This document shows positions 40,216 to 42,083 of a stretch of 42,083 bases of DNA, piece by piece. Numbering within the stretch: position 1 is the stretch's first letter; each line of letters begins with the position of its first letter. This DNA comes from Acidimicrobiales bacterium. Its GTDB lineage: Bacteria; Actinomycetota; Acidimicrobiia; Acidimicrobiales; RAAP-2. The stretch spans positions 1 to 42,083 of the forward strand of contig JADGOG010000008.1 in NCBI GenBank assembly GCA_017883065.1. Reading direction: 5' to 3'. A program made the translations under genes and the position numbers. Under the pieces are notes generated by a model. It saw only the letters and a list, made by a program, of their open reading frames with translations, ran no database searches and was not told the DNA's origin.

Positions 40216-41727
40216 TTGAAACCTCGACGCAAGGGCCCCGTCGTCGTGCTGGCCATCGCATTGGCAGTGCTCGGCTTGGCTGGGTGCACACGATTCGGCG
40301 CTTCACTTTCTCGCCCGTCTGACCCTGTGGTGCTCAATGGGAGCGCCCTACCGAAGCTCCTTAGCTCGGACCCGATGCATATCGTGGGCTTCGCGTGGGA
40401 CGGCACTGCGTGGCATCAGATACCGGTGCAGGTTGACAAGCGCGATTACGTGAGCCCCGGCGCCATCTACCACCTCCCAACTACGAGCTACCCGAACATC
40501 TACGGCACGACGACGCCGTATAAAATCCTGGTGTACACGCCGCCGGCGAGCCTTTCGCCGGGCTACACATCAGCCGGTACCTATACCCCGCCGGATTCAA
40601 ACCCTATGTTCGACGCCAACGACGAGCTGTCATTCCTCGCCGCTGACACCGGCAAGCAGGCCGATGCCTCGGTTCCAGACCCCACCGCCGTCGACGTAAC
40701 AACCCGTGAGGAAGTGAAGGCCACCGACCCACTGGCTCCTTCACAGTTCGGCTACGTCTATCTGTTCCACAGCGGCACGCTCACCGGAGGTGGTGCGGGC
40801 TCTGACGGAGTCAACTACAACTTCAGTCTCGACTCTGGCTCTTACACGGCCACCTACAAGATGGGCACAGGCTCGCTCGCTCCCAACAATTCGTGGGGAT
40901 TCAACCCCGAGCACTCCACTGTCACCACTCCGTCGTACGGCCTGACGTTCGGTGATCGGTGGCTCAACAACCGATTGGCCATCACCCAAGGCGGCGGCAC
41001 CGGATCCAATATCCTCGAACGCACGCACTACTACGTCACCAGTACTTGTGGGCGTAGCGAAGACACCTTCGATGGCGGCGCCAACAACCCTGGTGAGGGT
41101 GCCTTCGTGGCGAACATCTCCGGCCCTGTGCGCGCCATCCGTACCTACATCGGTGCCAACAGCTACAAGTACACCGTAAACACGGATATCTTCTACCCCG
41201 ATCGCCAGGACACTGTCACGGAGTTGCGCGGGCATGCCGGTCTCCCCGGATATGGCAGCGCCGACGACTTCGCCACTAACACGACAGGCCTGACCTACTC
41301 GGACCCTGTCAACAACCGCGTCGCCATTGACGGAAAGCCCGACGCAGTTACGCCTATCACGTTCACAACCGGGTCGACTGCTCCCGCAGCGTGGCAGATG
41401 GTCTCGGGCACACAGGGTTCACTCGTCACCGTGCGCACTATCGACACGGACATCGCCGGACTCAATGCCGCCACGGTCTATGAGGACCAGAACCCCGCGT
41501 CTCCCCCGCAGTGCACCGGTGACGCCGCCGCATGGGGCCAAGACGGTATGAACATCACGTCACCGACCGGGTCCGTCCCGGTCACCGATCCAACCCTGAC
41601 GTCCACCCCGGCAACCTTGGTGCTCCATCGCTATCGCTTCTTCCAGCCCCCCAACCTCCCAGCCACCACAGCGGCCACCATCGACACCCAGGCCCGGACA
41701 CAGATCCAGACGACCGTCAGCGCCTGA
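40216..41727 (+). CDS. Secreted lipoprotein of unknown family, cargo of the tRNA-Glu insert
   Basis: I do not recognise the family. The 503-residue product starts with a lipoprotein signal (KPRRKGPVVVLAIALAVLGLAGC; Cys about residue 24), so it is likely anchored outside the membrane. The mature part is rich in Thr, Ser, Tyr, Asn and Gly and looks all-beta. Notable motifs are FAWDGTAWHQIPVQVDKRDY (about 60-79) and FDANDELSFLAADTG (about 133-147), a pairing I associate with uncharacterised secreted proteins but cannot name. TTG was chosen as start because GGAGG is seven bases upstream; a GTG six bases earlier is almost on top of it. Codon bias is weaker than in the chromosome around it, suggesting transfer. 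Confidence 0.85.
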   Translation: MKPRRKGPVVVLAIALAVLGLAGCTRFGASLSRPSDPVVLNGSALPKLLSSDPMHIVGFAWDGTAWHQIPVQVDKRDYVSPGAIYHLPTTSYPNIYGTTTPYKILVYTPPASLSPGYTSAGTYTPPDSNPMFDANDELSFLAADTGKQADASVPDPTAVDVTTREEVKATDPLAPSQFGYVYLFHSGTLTGGGAGSDGVNYNFSLDSGSYTATYKMGTGSLAPNNSWGFNPEHSTVTTPSYGLTFGDRWLNNRLAITQGGGTGSNILERTHYYVTSTCGRSEDTFDGGANNPGEGAFVANISGPVRAIRTYIGANSYKYTVNTDIFYPDRQDTVTELRGHAGLPGYGSADDFATNTTGLTYSDPVNNRVAIDGKPDAVTPITFTTGSTAPAAWQMVSGTQGSLVTVRTIDTDIAGLNAATVYEDQNPASPPQCTGDAAAWGQDGMNITSPTGSVPVTDPTLTSTPATLVLHRYRFFQPPNLPATTAATIDTQARTQIQTTVSA

Positions 41728-41745
41728 CGGAACTGTCGGAGGCAA

Positions 41746-41761
41746 GAGGCCCGCACGCCTC
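41746..41761 (+). terminator. Possible hairpin after the lipoprotein gene
   Basis: GAGGC-CCGCAC-GCCTC forms a short stem 19 bases after the stop codon. There is no run of T after it, so termination is only suggested. Confidence 0.3.
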
Positions 41762-42016
41762 GGCGCGACGTCGGTTCCCTTACCTTTTGGGGTCCCCCTA
41801 ACAATGGTTTGGTGGGACAGTAGGGCGCCCACCTGAGTTCTCTATTGGCTCGTATCGGGTAGTCGACGGACCGACCACGCGGCTACGACCGTTGCGCCAA
41901 ACTTCGTCCGTCTCCGTCCGTGAGAGGTCGAAGGGCAGTGCAATACGGTGGAAATCCTCCAGCACTGGAATCCCAGGTCAGTCCACATTTCCGCTGGTAG
42001 AGGGGTCGTTCTCTGG
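41762..42016. other. Non-coding segment between the lipoprotein gene and the right repeat
   Basis: No supported gene is seen in these 255 bases. A GGGG-TC-CCCC hairpin preceded by TTTT lies near 41784-41795. The short minus-strand frame crossing the right repeat has no family pattern. Integrated elements often keep recombination-directionality sites in such an arm, but no repeated arm-type motif could be recognised by eye. Confidence 0.45.
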
Positions 42017-42069
42017 CACCCTCTCAAGGTGGAGACACGAGTTCGAACCCCGTTGGGACTGCTCAGTGT
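42017..42069 (+). repeat. Right direct repeat: truncated tRNA-Glu copy (candidate attR core)
   Basis: This copy matches the left repeat at 52 of 53 positions. The only change (G to A at 42040) breaks a T-stem pair, and the D-arm and 5' acceptor half are absent, so it cannot act as tRNA. Weaker similarity continues to the window edge (about 9 of the next 13 bases). Confidence 0.85.
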
Positions 42070-42083
42070 CGTCGCTGCTCAGA

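Larger units (their letters stand above)
39994..42069. mobile_element. Candidate small tRNA-Glu-integrated element without integrase
   Basis: Two 53-base direct repeats, the left one the 3' half of tRNA-Glu, bracket about 2 kb that carries a single lipoprotein gene and no tRNA function. Base composition in the interior appears lower in GC and less biased at third codon positions than in neighbouring genes. No integrase, excisionase, transposase or replication gene is seen inside. It could be a satellite that borrows an integrase, a remnant after deletion, or one unit of a larger array of insertions reaching past the window edge. Confidence 0.55.

Noticed and set aside
41842-42027. Short minus-strand frame over the right repeat, considered as an integrase or excisionase remnant
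   Set aside because: It has no Arg-His-Arg-Tyr integrase pattern or helix-turn-helix; it is too short to support.

Overview
The window is high-GC DNA, with coding regions strongly biased to G or C at the third codon position. It looks like the chromosome of an actinobacterium. Supporting signs are frequent GTG starts, many 1-4 base stop/start overlaps, a DUF222/HNH (13E12-type) protein, two PPOX-class (F420/FMN split-barrel) proteins, an IdeR/DtxR-like iron box before an FTR1 permease, a three-cysteine ferredoxin, Ltp/DUF35 genes of the steroid-degrading type, and a tRNA-Glu with a G1:U72 pair. Acidimicrobiia is a plausible class, but that is inference; no marker here fixes the taxon.

Layout, left to right. 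Bases 248-6259 are mainly minus-strand: a nitrobindin-like beta-barrel, a class III aminotransferase joined to an XRE regulator with a long Pro-Ala linker, a GH13 alpha-glucosidase-like enzyme and an SRPBCC protein, plus a small plus-strand Cys/His protein. Bases 6369-13137 are plus-strand: a short Cys/His protein, an SDR followed by two consecutive double-hotdog proteins, an FTR1 iron permease with iron box and 9-codon leader ORF, a second SDR, an inositol-phosphatase-like protein and an HdeD-like membrane protein. Bases 13190-16996 are minus-strand: a TetR/DHA2-efflux operon with a clean upstream palindrome, and a second MFS transporter. Next come a small terminator-bounded gene, a DUF222/HNH protein and an MsbA-like ABC exporter.

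Bases 21312-30151 look like lipid or steroid catabolism. They hold a DapB-fold dehydrogenase, an SDR, two PPOX proteins, a low-molecular-weight tyrosine phosphatase, a sulfatase, and a tightly coupled operon of two DUF35 proteins and two thiolase-fold proteins lacking the usual cysteine. The order resembles the ltp4-ltp3 region of Mycobacterium tuberculosis. A KstR-like palindrome lies between the sulfatase and this operon.

Bases 30210-39658 hold a secreted alpha/beta hydrolase, a YoaK protein, a phosphoesterase lipoprotein, ferredoxin, gltX and a YdcF protein. They end with a probable organophosphonate group: a PMH/sulfatase-family hydrolase, a phosphonatase-like HAD enzyme and an HpnW/PbfC-like flavoprotein.

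The right end has tRNA-Gln(CTG) and tRNA-Glu(CTC). A 53-bp copy of the 3' part of tRNA-Glu recurs 2023 bp downstream with one mismatch. Between the copies lies one secreted lipoprotein gene that looks less GC-rich than the rest. This is the classic footprint of integration at a tRNA gene, but no integrase is visible, and it is the most notable structure in the window.
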